A stretch of 14,223 nucleotides of DNA. It comes from Verrucomicrobia bacterium UBA1263. Lineage in GTDB: Bacteria; Verrucomicrobiota; Verrucomicrobiia; Limisphaerales; UBA1412. Numbering within the stretch: position 1 is the stretch's first letter; every line of letters begins with the position of its first letter. The stretch spans positions 39,780 to 54,002 of the forward strand of contig DBVN01000038.1 of NCBI GenBank assembly GCA_002308515.1. The letters are read 5' to 3'. The notes under the pieces are model-generated. The model did no database searches. It was not told the DNA's origin and worked only from the letters and a program-made list of their open reading frames with translations. Both the position numbers and the translations under genes were made by a program. Positions 6,879 through 13,620 of this stretch are shown here, piece after piece.

Positions 6879-7727
6879 TTACAATTGGGTTTTACCAACA
6901 TTATCGTTCTTTCTATCGCCGATAAGCAGATTACGGCTTTGCAGATTATTCTTCTCACCCAAAAGCGCGTTGCCAAAGAACTGCTCCAGATAGACTAACG
7001 TCGGATGGACGTTCTTTGGGATGTTCACGTAATTTGCGCGCACAAGCGCGTTTCGGAAGAAATATGAATTCTCGGCAAAAATGTCATTCGTGATCTCAAA
7101 CCCCAGCATCCGCAAATAGCGTATGGTGAAGATGGCTGTCGTCCTGGTATTCCCCTCGCCAAAAGCATGTATCTGCCACAAGTCAGCTATAAATCTGGCG
7201 AAGTGGGCTATTATCTCATGCAGATCCAGGTTCTTATAACTAAATTTGCGCTCACGCTCGAATTCGTACTCCAGCGTAGCTTCTATCATGTCCGCGCTCT
7301 CATAACGCACAGTATCTTTGCGGAGGCCCCACTCCTCTTTTGTGATATTATAGTCGCGTATTTTCCCGGCAAACTTGTACACACCTGAAAATAATTTGCG
7401 GTGGATCCCTATGTATGAGGTTGGCGAAAAGGAAAATGTGGGTTCGGCAAGGATCTCGGCTATGCGCTGGGATACGATGTCCGCTTCGTCCGTGCGGGTC
7501 TTGGCGGCTTCTTCACGGCGACTCTTGATCTTGTAGTACTCTCCGATGATCGTGCCAGCCTCGCGAATGGTGATCTCACCCTCGATATTGCGTCGGGCTG
7601 TTTCGAGGAGATAATTGGAAGGCGTAAGTCCGTCCACCTTTTGAAGTCCGATGGCGGTACGCCAAAGCCGCGCCTTCTCGCGCCGTCCTGGCTCCTGGGC
7701 TCGCAAATACTCTTCAAAGTCGCTCAT
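6879..7727 (-). CDS. Fic-domain protein with VbhA-like N-terminus and variant active motif
   Basis: A 282-residue Fic/DOC-fold protein. The motif HAFGEGNTRTTA (187-198) keeps His187, Glu191, Asn193 and Arg195 of HxFx(D/E)GNGRxxR. It has Thr for the second Gly and Ala198 for the last Arg, the residue that normally holds the ATP phosphates and pairs with the inhibitory Glu. The N-terminus (LTPSNYLLETARRNIEGEIT, 34-53, then REAGTIIGEYY) resembles the VbhA antitoxin helix found fused to many Fic toxins. The (S/T)xxxE(G/N) position holds Arg instead of Ser or Thr, with Glu49-Gly50 kept. This could be a self-regulated AMP transferase, one using another nucleotide, or an inactive form. AAAGG lies 6 nt before the ATG, and a good promoter lies about 80 nt upstream. 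The gene leads an apparent operon with the secreted protein. Confidence 0.92.
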   Translation of the reverse strand: MSDFEEYLRAQEPGRREKARLWRTAIGLQKVDGLTPSNYLLETARRNIEGEITIREAGTIIGEYYKIKSRREEAAKTRTDEADIVSQRIAEILAEPTFSFSPTSYIGIHRKLFSGVYKFAGKIRDYNITKEEWGLRKDTVRYESADMIEATLEYEFERERKFSYKNLDLHEIIAHFARFIADLWQIHAFGEGNTRTTAIFTIRYLRMLGFEITNDIFAENSYFFRNALVRANYVNIPKNVHPTLVYLEQFFGNALLGEKNNLQSRNLLIGDRKNDNVGKTQL

Positions 7728-7813
7728 CTATAGCCTTTCCTTCATTTTCTCCGGTATCTGTCATGATTTTGACAAGGAAAGCGTCATTGCGCTTACTCTC
7801 TCATTTCGACTGC

Positions 7814-7843
7814 ATTTTACCATTTTTCTTTCTCTTTTGTCAA
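7814..7843 (-). promoter_or_regulatory. Sigma70-type promoter of the Fic/secreted-protein operon
   Basis: On the minus strand a perfect -35 TTGACA (7838-7843) and a -10 TAAAAT (7814-7819, five of six) are 18 bp apart. They predict a leader of about 80 nt before the ATG at 7727. No other gene lies between. Confidence 0.65.
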
Positions 7844-7965
7844 TAATGTATTGCCACAAAAAAAACACACCGAAAAGCGGAACAGAAGAGCAGGCAGTCG
7901 TAAAATTTTTTCTCAAAACGAAGGAAAAACTTGCCAGATGGCGACGGTGTGATAAACTTGGCGTC

Positions 7966-7986
7966 CCTTCCCTGACTGGGAAGGAG
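7966..7986 (+). promoter_or_regulatory. rpmE leader hairpin overlapping its ribosome binding site
   Basis: CCTTCCC (7966-7972) pairs perfectly with GGGAAGG (7978-7984) across the loop TGACT. The ribosome binding site AAGGAG (7981-7986), 8 nt before the rpmE ATG, has four of its six bases inside the 3' arm. This could limit initiation. Ribosomal-protein leaders for L31 are known in several other phyla, so autoregulation is plausible but unproven here. Confidence 0.5.
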
Positions 7987-7994
7987 CGTGTAAT

Positions 7995-8240
7995 ATGAAA
8001 GACAAGATTCATCCGAAATACGAAGAAACGGAAATCCGCTGCGCTTGTGGAAATACATTCAAGACCCGTTCCACCCGCCAAAACATCATGGTGGGTATCT
8101 GCAACGCGTGCCACCCCTTTTATACTGGTTCTCAGAAACTTGTAGATACTGCTGGCCGTGTTGACAAATTCCAGCAGCGTATGGCCAAGACCCTCGCGGC
8201 CCAGGCCGAAATGGATTCCAAGAAGAAGAAAAAGAAATAA
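7995..8240 (+). CDS. rpmE: 50S ribosomal protein L31 (zinc-binding type)
   Basis: Large-subunit ribosomal protein at the intersubunit bridge, 81 residues. It shows the L31 signature throughout: MKDKIHPKY at the start, CACGNTF, CNACHPFYTGSQKLVDTAGRVDKF. The four cysteines (16, 18, 36, 39) mark the zinc-binding, type A form rather than the zinc-free YkgM type. The C-terminus is lengthened by a lysine tail (MDSKKKKKK). AAGGAG lies 8 nt before the ATG and is partly buried in a hairpin. It heads a same-strand cluster with prfA, an arrangement seen in other bacteria. Confidence 0.97.
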   Translation: MKDKIHPKYEETEIRCACGNTFKTRSTRQNIMVGICNACHPFYTGSQKLVDTAGRVDKFQQRMAKTLAAQAEMDSKKKKKK

Positions 8241-8246
8241 TTTATC

Positions 8247-8272
8247 CGGTATTTTACCGCGGTACGTTTTTT
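8247..8272 (+). terminator. Weak terminator-like hairpin after rpmE
   Basis: CGGTA (8247-8251) pairs with TACCG (8255-8259). A six-T run follows at 8267-8272. The overlapping palindrome TACCGCGGTA allows alternative pairing. The T run is seven bases from the stem, so termination efficiency is uncertain. Confidence 0.35.
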
Positions 8273-8284
8273 CTTAAAGGTTAG

Positions 8285-8325
8285 ACCCGCTTCTGAAAAA
8301 GTATCAAGAAGCGGGTGTGTGTTTT
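8285..8325 (+). terminator. Terminator-like hairpin directly before prfA
   Basis: ACCCGCTTCT (8285-8294) and AGAAGCGGGT (8307-8316) form a perfect 10-bp stem with a 12-nt loop, followed by GTGTGTTTTTG. It ends 15 nt before the prfA ATG. It may separate rpmE from prfA expression partially, or act as an attenuator, since no prfA promoter is evident after it. Confidence 0.6.
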
Positions 8326-8331
8326 TGTGTT

Positions 8332-9411
8332 ATGGATTTCAAGCCCCATATAGAGAAGTTTGCTCACCGCCTGGCGGAAGTCGAAGCGGCCTTGAGTGAT
8401 CCCAATGTCTTTGACAATCAACAGAAAGCTCAAGACCTCGGCAAAGAGTACTCCCGGCTGAAAGACCTGGTGGCCATGGGTGCCGCCTGGGAAAAGAATC
8501 TGGCGGACATCGCGGAGAATGAAGAGATCCTGAAAAGCGAACCACCCGATTCCGAGCTGGCTTTGATGGCCAAAGAAGAGCTGGAGCGTCTGGAAAAAGA
8601 AGGCAAAAAGATCAATCTGGAGCTGCTCCAGGGCATCCTGCCTCCCGATCCGACCGACAGCCGCAATACCATCGTGGAAATTCGCGCCGGCGCGGGCGGA
8701 ACGGAATCTTCTCTTTTCGCCGCGGATCTCTATCGTATGTATGTGAAATACAGCGAGTCCAAAGGCTGGAAGATCGAGAGCATGGAATCCAGTCCGTCCG
8801 ACTTGGGCGGTTTCAAAGAAATCATCTTTAAGATCACGGGCACAGACGTTTTCAAACGCCTGAAGTTTGAAAGTGGTGTCCATCGCGTCCAGCGTGTTCC
8901 GGCCACGGAAGCCTCCGGACGCATCCATACCAGCACCGCGACGGTCGCCGTTCTGCCCGAAGCGCAGGATGTGGATATCGAGATCAAGCCCGAAGATATC
9001 GAGATCACCGTCTGCCGCGCCAGCGGTCCCGGCGGTCAGGGTGTCAATACCACTGACTCCGCGGTGCAGATCAATCACAAACCCACCGGCATGATCGTGC
9101 GCTGCGCCAATCAGCGTTCCCAACTGCAAAACCGCGCACAGGCCATGATCATCCTGCGTTCCCGTCTGCTGGAGAAGAAGATAGCGGAAGAAAACGCCAA
9201 GTACGCCGCCCAGCGCAAAGCCCAGGTCGGCACCGGCGAGCGCAACGAGCGCATCCGCACTTACAACTTCCCCCAGAGCCGCGTGAGCGATCACCGTATC
9301 GAGCTGACTCTCTACAACATCAGCGCGGTGATGGAAGGTGACCTCGACTGCTTTATCGATCCTCTGATCGCCGCGGACGTGGAAGAACGTCTGGCGGCCA
9401 TGGAAGCCTGA
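8332..9411 (+). CDS. prfA: Peptide chain release factor 1
   Basis: RF1 reads UAA and UAG and triggers peptide release. The 359-residue length matches the family (about 360). The PxT tripeptide that distinguishes RF1 from RF2 is present as PAT (190-192, in VQRVPATEASGRIHTS). The catalytic GGQ is at 234-236 (SGPGGQGVNTTDSAVQI), where PrmC would methylate the Gln. The C-terminal GERNERIRTYNFPQSRVSDHR block is standard. The ATG at 8332 gives the normal N-terminus. A GTG at 8317 would add only MCFCV and lies against the hairpin. No Shine-Dalgarno sequence precedes the ATG. The usual neighbour prmC does not follow. A recombinase gene starts 13 nt after the stop. Confidence 0.96.
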   Translation: MDFKPHIEKFAHRLAEVEAALSDPNVFDNQQKAQDLGKEYSRLKDLVAMGAAWEKNLADIAENEEILKSEPPDSELALMAKEELERLEKEGKKINLELLQGILPPDPTDSRNTIVEIRAGAGGTESSLFAADLYRMYVKYSESKGWKIESMESSPSDLGGFKEIIFKITGTDVFKRLKFESGVHRVQRVPATEASGRIHTSTATVAVLPEAQDVDIEIKPEDIEITVCRASGPGGQGVNTTDSAVQINHKPTGMIVRCANQRSQLQNRAQAMIILRSRLLEKKIAEENAKYAAQRKAQVGTGERNERIRTYNFPQSRVSDHRIELTLYNISAVMEGDLDCFIDPLIAADVEERLAAMEA

Positions 9412-9424
9412 GGAGGGCCGTCTC

Positions 9425-10417
9425 ATGGGGAATGAAGCGCCTTTAGCGGAGGAAGTTCAGGAATTTTTGGATTACCTTTCCGCGGAGCGTTCCGCTTCCG
9501 TCTATACCAGCCGCAATTACCGTCAGACCCTGGTCGAGTTCGATCAGTGGTACCGGGAAGTTTTCAAAACAGCCCCGGACTGGATCCGCCTGAGACGGGA
9601 GGACTTCCGCTCCTATCTGCGGCATCTGGGCGCTATGAACCTGAAGCGCGCCCCCATCAGTCTGCGGTTCTCCGCGCTGCGGTCTTTCTACAAATTCCTG
9701 ATCCGCAGAGGTATTCTGGAAACGACACCGATCAGGGATCTTTCCATGCCCAAACAGGAGAAACGGCTCCCCCGCTTTCTCACTGTGGAACAGACACTGG
9801 CCCTGCTGAACGCGCCTCTCACCGAGCTGAAAAATATTGAAAAGGCCCGCAAGCAGAAGGCGGAGAAGGAAAAAGACGCACGCAAAGCCGCTTTCAAATA
9901 CAATCAGCGCGTCCATTCCTGCTGGCGGGATCAGGCCATTCTGGAAACTTTCTACTCCTGCGGTCTGCGTATCAGCGAACTGTGCGGGATGAAGGTTCAG
10001 GATATATCCTTCAATACCCAGTCGCTGAGAGTCTTAGGAAAAGGCAAAAAGGAACGGATCGTCCCCATCGGCAATCACGCCCTGAAGGCCATCCAGCGTT
10101 ACTGGAAACAGTTAGCCCATCCTCCGCAGCCGAGCGAGCCTGTTTTCTGGAGCGGTCACGAAACGCCCAAGCCGCCTACTCCGAGGCTTATCCAGTTCAA
10201 TCTGAAAAAGTATCTGGCTCTGGCCGGGCTGGATCCGACCCTGACACCGCACAAGCTGCGCCACAGTTTCGCCACGCACATCCTGGACGCGGGCGGCGAT
10301 CTGCGCAGTGTGCAGGAGCTTCTGGGACATGAACATATCGCCACGACCCAGATCTATACGCATATCACCGTGGAGCGGCTGAAAAAGGTTTATAACAAAG
10401 CCCATCCGCACGCCTGA
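9425..10417 (+). CDS. Tyrosine recombinase of the XerC/XerD type
   Basis: Site-specific recombinase, 330 residues. Xer proteins resolve chromosome dimers at dif. The N-terminal SAM-like core-binding domain spans about 1-110 (EFLDYLSAERSAS, RSFYKFLIRRG). The catalytic domain has Arg182 (SCGLRISELCG), Lys206 (LGKGKKERIVPIG), His276 and Arg279 (HKLRHSFATH), His302 (ELLGHEHIATTQIYTH) and nucleophile Tyr311, so the active site is complete. It is about 30 residues longer than typical Xer proteins (near 300) because of a charged stretch at about 133-165 (KNIEKARKQKAEKEKDARKAAFK). GAGGAGG overlaps the prfA stop, 8 nt before the ATG, so the gene is probably translationally coupled to prfA. That position suggests a housekeeping role rather than a phage integrase. 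XerC and XerD cannot be told apart here. Confidence 0.92.
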   Translation: MGNEAPLAEEVQEFLDYLSAERSASVYTSRNYRQTLVEFDQWYREVFKTAPDWIRLRREDFRSYLRHLGAMNLKRAPISLRFSALRSFYKFLIRRGILETTPIRDLSMPKQEKRLPRFLTVEQTLALLNAPLTELKNIEKARKQKAEKEKDARKAAFKYNQRVHSCWRDQAILETFYSCGLRISELCGMKVQDISFNTQSLRVLGKGKKERIVPIGNHALKAIQRYWKQLAHPPQPSEPVFWSGHETPKPPTPRLIQFNLKKYLALAGLDPTLTPHKLRHSFATHILDAGGDLRSVQELLGHEHIATTQIYTHITVERLKKVYNKAHPHA

Positions 10418-10431
10418 ACCGACGGCACACG

Positions 10432-11364
10432 TTATTTGAAAGTGAGGAAATGCACCCGGCGGTCCTGTCCGGTCATAATGATGCCTTCCTTGTACAGTCC
10501 GATCCCTTCCTGCTCGCCTTTGATGCCGATGTCGGGCAGGTTGACGCAGGTGACAAATTTCTCACGATCCAAATCTATCACCCTCAGCGAGAGACCTTCC
10601 TGCAAATTGATGCCGTAAATCTGATAGATCTGGTTATTGCGGCAGAAGGCTCCCTGAGTAGCCGTCACACAGGGCAGCTCAAAAGTTTTCTCAGCGTCGG
10701 CCAGGGGCAAAGTGACATCACCTTTCTCATAAGACGGCAGCGGATAGACACGGATGATGAGTTTATTTCCTTCCGCGACATGATAATTGTTCTGAGTATA
10801 GCCCATCTGGATGATCTTGCCGTTTTCGTTATCCAGGATCACATTCGGGTAGTAGCATCCGCAGTCTTCGGGCTTGGGCCAGGTGATCGTCTGCACCGGT
10901 TCCATCCTGAATTCCCCTTCTTTGCCGGTCAAACGATACACCATCACGTTGTGTTTCAGAATGTTTTCCATGCTGATATACAGCAGCGGAAAAGGATCGC
11001 TCCCGTCATAGTATTGACGGCTGAAATTGGCATTATTGCAGTGGAGCAGCTTATCGCGTTCCAATTCAATAGTCTGGACAAGTTTGCCCGTCTCCAGATC
11101 GTAGATCGCGCAGCGTTCCCGGTAGTTGTTGAACTGGAAGAGGTACTTGCCATAGACCGCCGCGCCTTGTATCGAAGAGTCTTTCACCTCGTGCGTCTCC
11201 GTAAAAAGATACCCGATATTCATCACGGGCGAAGTCAGATCTATCCGCTCTCCGCTGTAGGCAAAATCTTTGGCTGAGTCCTGCGCATACACTCCCTGCG
11301 CCGCGAATACCAGCGCGCCGGCCAAAACACTCTTGAACAATGATCCGCTCCAAGCTTTCATCAT
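10432..11364 (-). CDS. Secreted, probably beta-propeller, protein of unknown function
   Basis: About 310 residues with a signal peptide (LFKSVLAGALVFAAQGVYA, cleavage before QDSA). The rest is strand-rich, with recurring units that suggest propeller blades: AAVYGKYLFQFNNYRERCAIYDLETGKLVQTI, FPLLYISMENILKHNVMVYRL, YYPNVILDNENGKIIQMGY, NQIYQIYGI and EGIGLYKEGIIMTGQDRRVHFLTF. Similar uncharacterised proteins occur in gut Bacteroides, from memory. No catalytic residues can be named. Several cysteines suggest disulfides outside the cytoplasm. The start is uncertain: ATG at 11364 (chosen), the adjacent ATG at 11361 with GGGG 5 nt upstream, or a GTG at 11379. It converges on the recombinase gene with 14 bp between and no visible terminator. 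Confidence 0.75.
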   Translation of the reverse strand: MMKAWSGSLFKSVLAGALVFAAQGVYAQDSAKDFAYSGERIDLTSPVMNIGYLFTETHEVKDSSIQGAAVYGKYLFQFNNYRERCAIYDLETGKLVQTIELERDKLLHCNNANFSRQYYDGSDPFPLLYISMENILKHNVMVYRLTGKEGEFRMEPVQTITWPKPEDCGCYYPNVILDNENGKIIQMGYTQNNYHVAEGNKLIIRVYPLPSYEKGDVTLPLADAEKTFELPCVTATQGAFCRNNQIYQIYGINLQEGLSLRVIDLDREKFVTCVNLPDIGIKGEQEGIGLYKEGIIMTGQDRRVHFLTFK

Positions 11365-11628
11365 GTCCCCAGTATCCACCGAAAAAAGAATCCTAACAAT
11401 GAAAAAACAAAGAATTTTAAACGTCTAATATCTGTGGTTTAATAGATGCACAAATTAAAACTAGCATCAAAAAACAAATACGATAGAAATATTTAAACAC
11501 GGAAATGTATATGAATAATTTCAATTAAGTTGGTGAATATTTAAATATTTCAAATATACAAATGACAAGATGATATACAATTTTGACTTAATTTCTTGTA
11601 TCTTAAAAATATCAAAAAAACGAAAAAT

Positions 11629-13401
11629 ATGACAATGAATAAATTTTTAAGCAGTCCAATGATAATCATTTTGAGTTTGATGTTTATCATTTTCTCTCCA
11701 TTAAAATTACAAGCTTATGTTGGAGGAAATATTACAGTTAATGATATTCACTATCTCGTCTTAACTGAAAATAGCAAAACAAAAACAGGAACAGTCGCAA
11801 TTTCTGGATGCTCATACAATATAGCTGAATTAACCATTCCAAACTCAATTAAATGGAAATCCTTCATCTATGATGTTACATCCATCAAACCAAACGCATT
11901 CTACAAACATCCTCATTTACGAAGTGTGATAATAAATAATAATGTAACATCAATTGGATCGAGTGCATTTTTTGAGTGTAGTACTCTTTCAAACGTGAAA
12001 ATTCCTGACAGTGTAACCTACATTGGACATAGCGTTTTTCATGGATGTTGTAGTTTAAAAAACATAGAATTACCTGAATCAATCACTTCTATAAACATTG
12101 GATTATTTTTTCAGTGTACAGAACTGAAAAGGATAGTAATTCCTCCAAATGTTACAAAAATTGAAAGCTATGCGTTTGTTGAATGTAAAAGTCTAACAGA
12201 GGTAAATATTCCCGACAAAGTTGTCAGTATTGGGGAAAATGCTTTTCATAGCTGTAGTAGTCTAAAAAATGTAACAATAGGGAAAAGTGTTATTTCTATT
12301 GAAGACAAAGCTTTTTATGAATGTGGCAGTTTAAATAGCATTATAATTCCTGATAGTGTTAAGCTTATTGGTAAAGAAGTTTTTTCACAGTGTGAGAATT
12401 TAATGAACATAGTTGTCCCTGATACTGTTCAAGAAATCGGGAAAGATATCTTCTATCATTGTAAAAAATTACCCCCCATCCTGTTCAGTAAAGGTGGGAG
12501 AATATTACTTCACTATTCTAGTTTAAATCCTGCAAAATCCTATACTATTTCAAACAATGTTACTTCTATTGCCAGTAGTGCATTTTATCAATGCCACAAT
12601 CTGAAAAACATAGTAATTCCAGATAGTATCACTTATATTGGCGGTGCAGCGTTCCAATATTGCGATAATTTGCCCAAAATCATATTTAGCAAGAATGGTA
12701 AAATACTAGTTCGATATACTGACTCATACAAAAGAACTTCCTATACAATCCCTGATACAGTTACTTATATTGCAGGTAGTGCTTTTGAGGATTCTTTCTG
12801 GTTAAATGATATAAAAATTCCAGATAGCGTCACAGAAATCGGTGACTACGCATTTTATATGTGTGAAAATTTAAAGAGTATAGATATTCCCGACAGCGTT
12901 GAAAAAATTGGAAATCACGCATTTTGTGGATGCGAAAGATTAAATAGAGTACATATAGGGAAAGGTGTGAATATCATTGGGGATTGGGCATTTGCACAAT
13001 GTATTGATTTAATGAACATAGAAATTCCTAACAATGTTGTATCTATTGGAAATCGTGTATTTTTTAATTGTGATAAACTTCAAAACATTGAAATACCAGA
13101 TAGTGTTTCAATTATTGGGAAATATGCATTCTACCATTGTGACAGCCTGAAAAATGCTACTATTGGGAAAAACGTTACAAGTCTTGGACAATATGCATTC
13201 TCCGAATGCCACAGTCTGAGAAATGTTTACTATAAAGGAGATGTTCCTACAAAAATGGATCATAATTGGGAAAGCAACGGGATATATTACCAGACAACAA
13301 TGAAAATCACTAGTCATTATCCAGAAGGCAATGAAACATGGAAAAATGCTATTGTCAACGGAATGTGGGAATATAATGAAACATCACCATGGAATCCATA
13401 A
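11629..13401 (+). CDS. Secreted BspA-like leucine-rich-repeat surface protein
   Basis: A 590-residue exported protein. The signal peptide (PMIIILSLMFIIFSPLKLQA) is followed by a cap region (ITVNDIHYLVL). About 18 LRR_5-type repeats come next, with pattern xAFxxCxxLxxIxIPDSVTxIGx, nearly all with a Cys at the same place. Two repeats are longer (RILLHYSSLNPAKSYTI and KILVRYTDSYKRTSYTI), as often seen in BspA proteins. A C-terminal segment ends in ETSPWNP. BspA-type proteins in other bacteria bind host proteins or other cells. The role here is inferred only as adhesion or surface binding. Start: ATG at 11629 or 11635. A TTG at 11596 is open but adds only a lysine-rich extension. No clear Shine-Dalgarno sequence is seen. 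The gene and its flanks are strikingly AT-rich, suggesting horizontal transfer. Confidence 0.9.
   Translation: MTMNKFLSSPMIIILSLMFIIFSPLKLQAYVGGNITVNDIHYLVLTENSKTKTGTVAISGCSYNIAELTIPNSIKWKSFIYDVTSIKPNAFYKHPHLRSVIINNNVTSIGSSAFFECSTLSNVKIPDSVTYIGHSVFHGCCSLKNIELPESITSINIGLFFQCTELKRIVIPPNVTKIESYAFVECKSLTEVNIPDKVVSIGENAFHSCSSLKNVTIGKSVISIEDKAFYECGSLNSIIIPDSVKLIGKEVFSQCENLMNIVVPDTVQEIGKDIFYHCKKLPPILFSKGGRILLHYSSLNPAKSYTISNNVTSIASSAFYQCHNLKNIVIPDSITYIGGAAFQYCDNLPKIIFSKNGKILVRYTDSYKRTSYTIPDTVTYIAGSAFEDSFWLNDIKIPDSVTEIGDYAFYMCENLKSIDIPDSVEKIGNHAFCGCERLNRVHIGKGVNIIGDWAFAQCIDLMNIEIPNNVVSIGNRVFFNCDKLQNIEIPDSVSIIGKYAFYHCDSLKNATIGKNVTSLGQYAFSECHSLRNVYYKGDVPTKMDHNWESNGIYYQTTMKITSHYPEGNETWKNAIVNGMWEYNETSPWNP
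11890..13230 (+). repeat. Array of about 18 LRR_5 coding repeats
   Basis: Units of about 69 bp encode 23-residue repeats of the form xAFxxCxxLxxIxIPDSVTxIG. Two units (around 12466-12576 and 12670-12777) are longer and carry FSKxGxIL then SYTI. Such an array can change length by recombination. Confidence 0.85.
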
Positions 13402-13566
13402 CATCGCTCTTTAAAAACATGTATATATAAATAGATCAAAAAGTATTAGTATTGTTGGACAATCCACGTGAGAAGAGAAATTGCAGCCTACTGTGCGAAG
13501 AGTTTATCTATGTAGTTCAGAGAACGGGTCAAACTTATCTACAAAACACATTGTTATTCAATAAAT

Positions 13567-13597
13567 TATCCGTGTAAATCCGTGTCCATCCGTGGTT
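13567..13597. repeat. 10-bp tandem repeat (ATCCGTG units)
   Basis: Three successive 10-bp units beginning ATCCGTGT, ATCCGTGT and ATCCGTGG at 13568, 13578 and 13588 lie between the LRR gene and the transporter stop. Similar 'atccgtgtccatccgtgg' strings recur between genes in many environmental genomes, from memory. Confidence 0.6.
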
Positions 13598-13620
13598 CTT
13601 TTAACACCATCCGAAGTCCT

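Noticed and set aside
1..7727. Caspase-like gene and two Fic genes as one antiphage defence island
   Set aside because: The caspase-like protein has a signal peptide, and the block is split by a glycan-active enzyme and the YebC-family gene. No other defence gene is present.
7746..7820. Small ORFs ahead of the second Fic gene as a separate antitoxin
   Set aside because: They are about 20 codons or less, lack ribosome binding sites and lie close to the predicted transcription start. The antitoxin-like helix is already within the Fic protein.
8281..9426. Long open frame on the minus strand opposite prfA
   Set aside because: It lies exactly antisense to an unmistakable release factor and has no recognisable motif.
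11596..11628. TTG start upstream of the LRR gene
   Set aside because: It adds a lysine-rich stretch before a normal signal peptide with no ribosome binding site. The ATG at 11629 is more natural.
13402..13560. tRNA, transposase remnant or dif site after the LRR gene
   Set aside because: No cloverleaf, conserved transposase motif or Xer-type 28-bp site could be made out. Only short AT-rich hairpins were seen.
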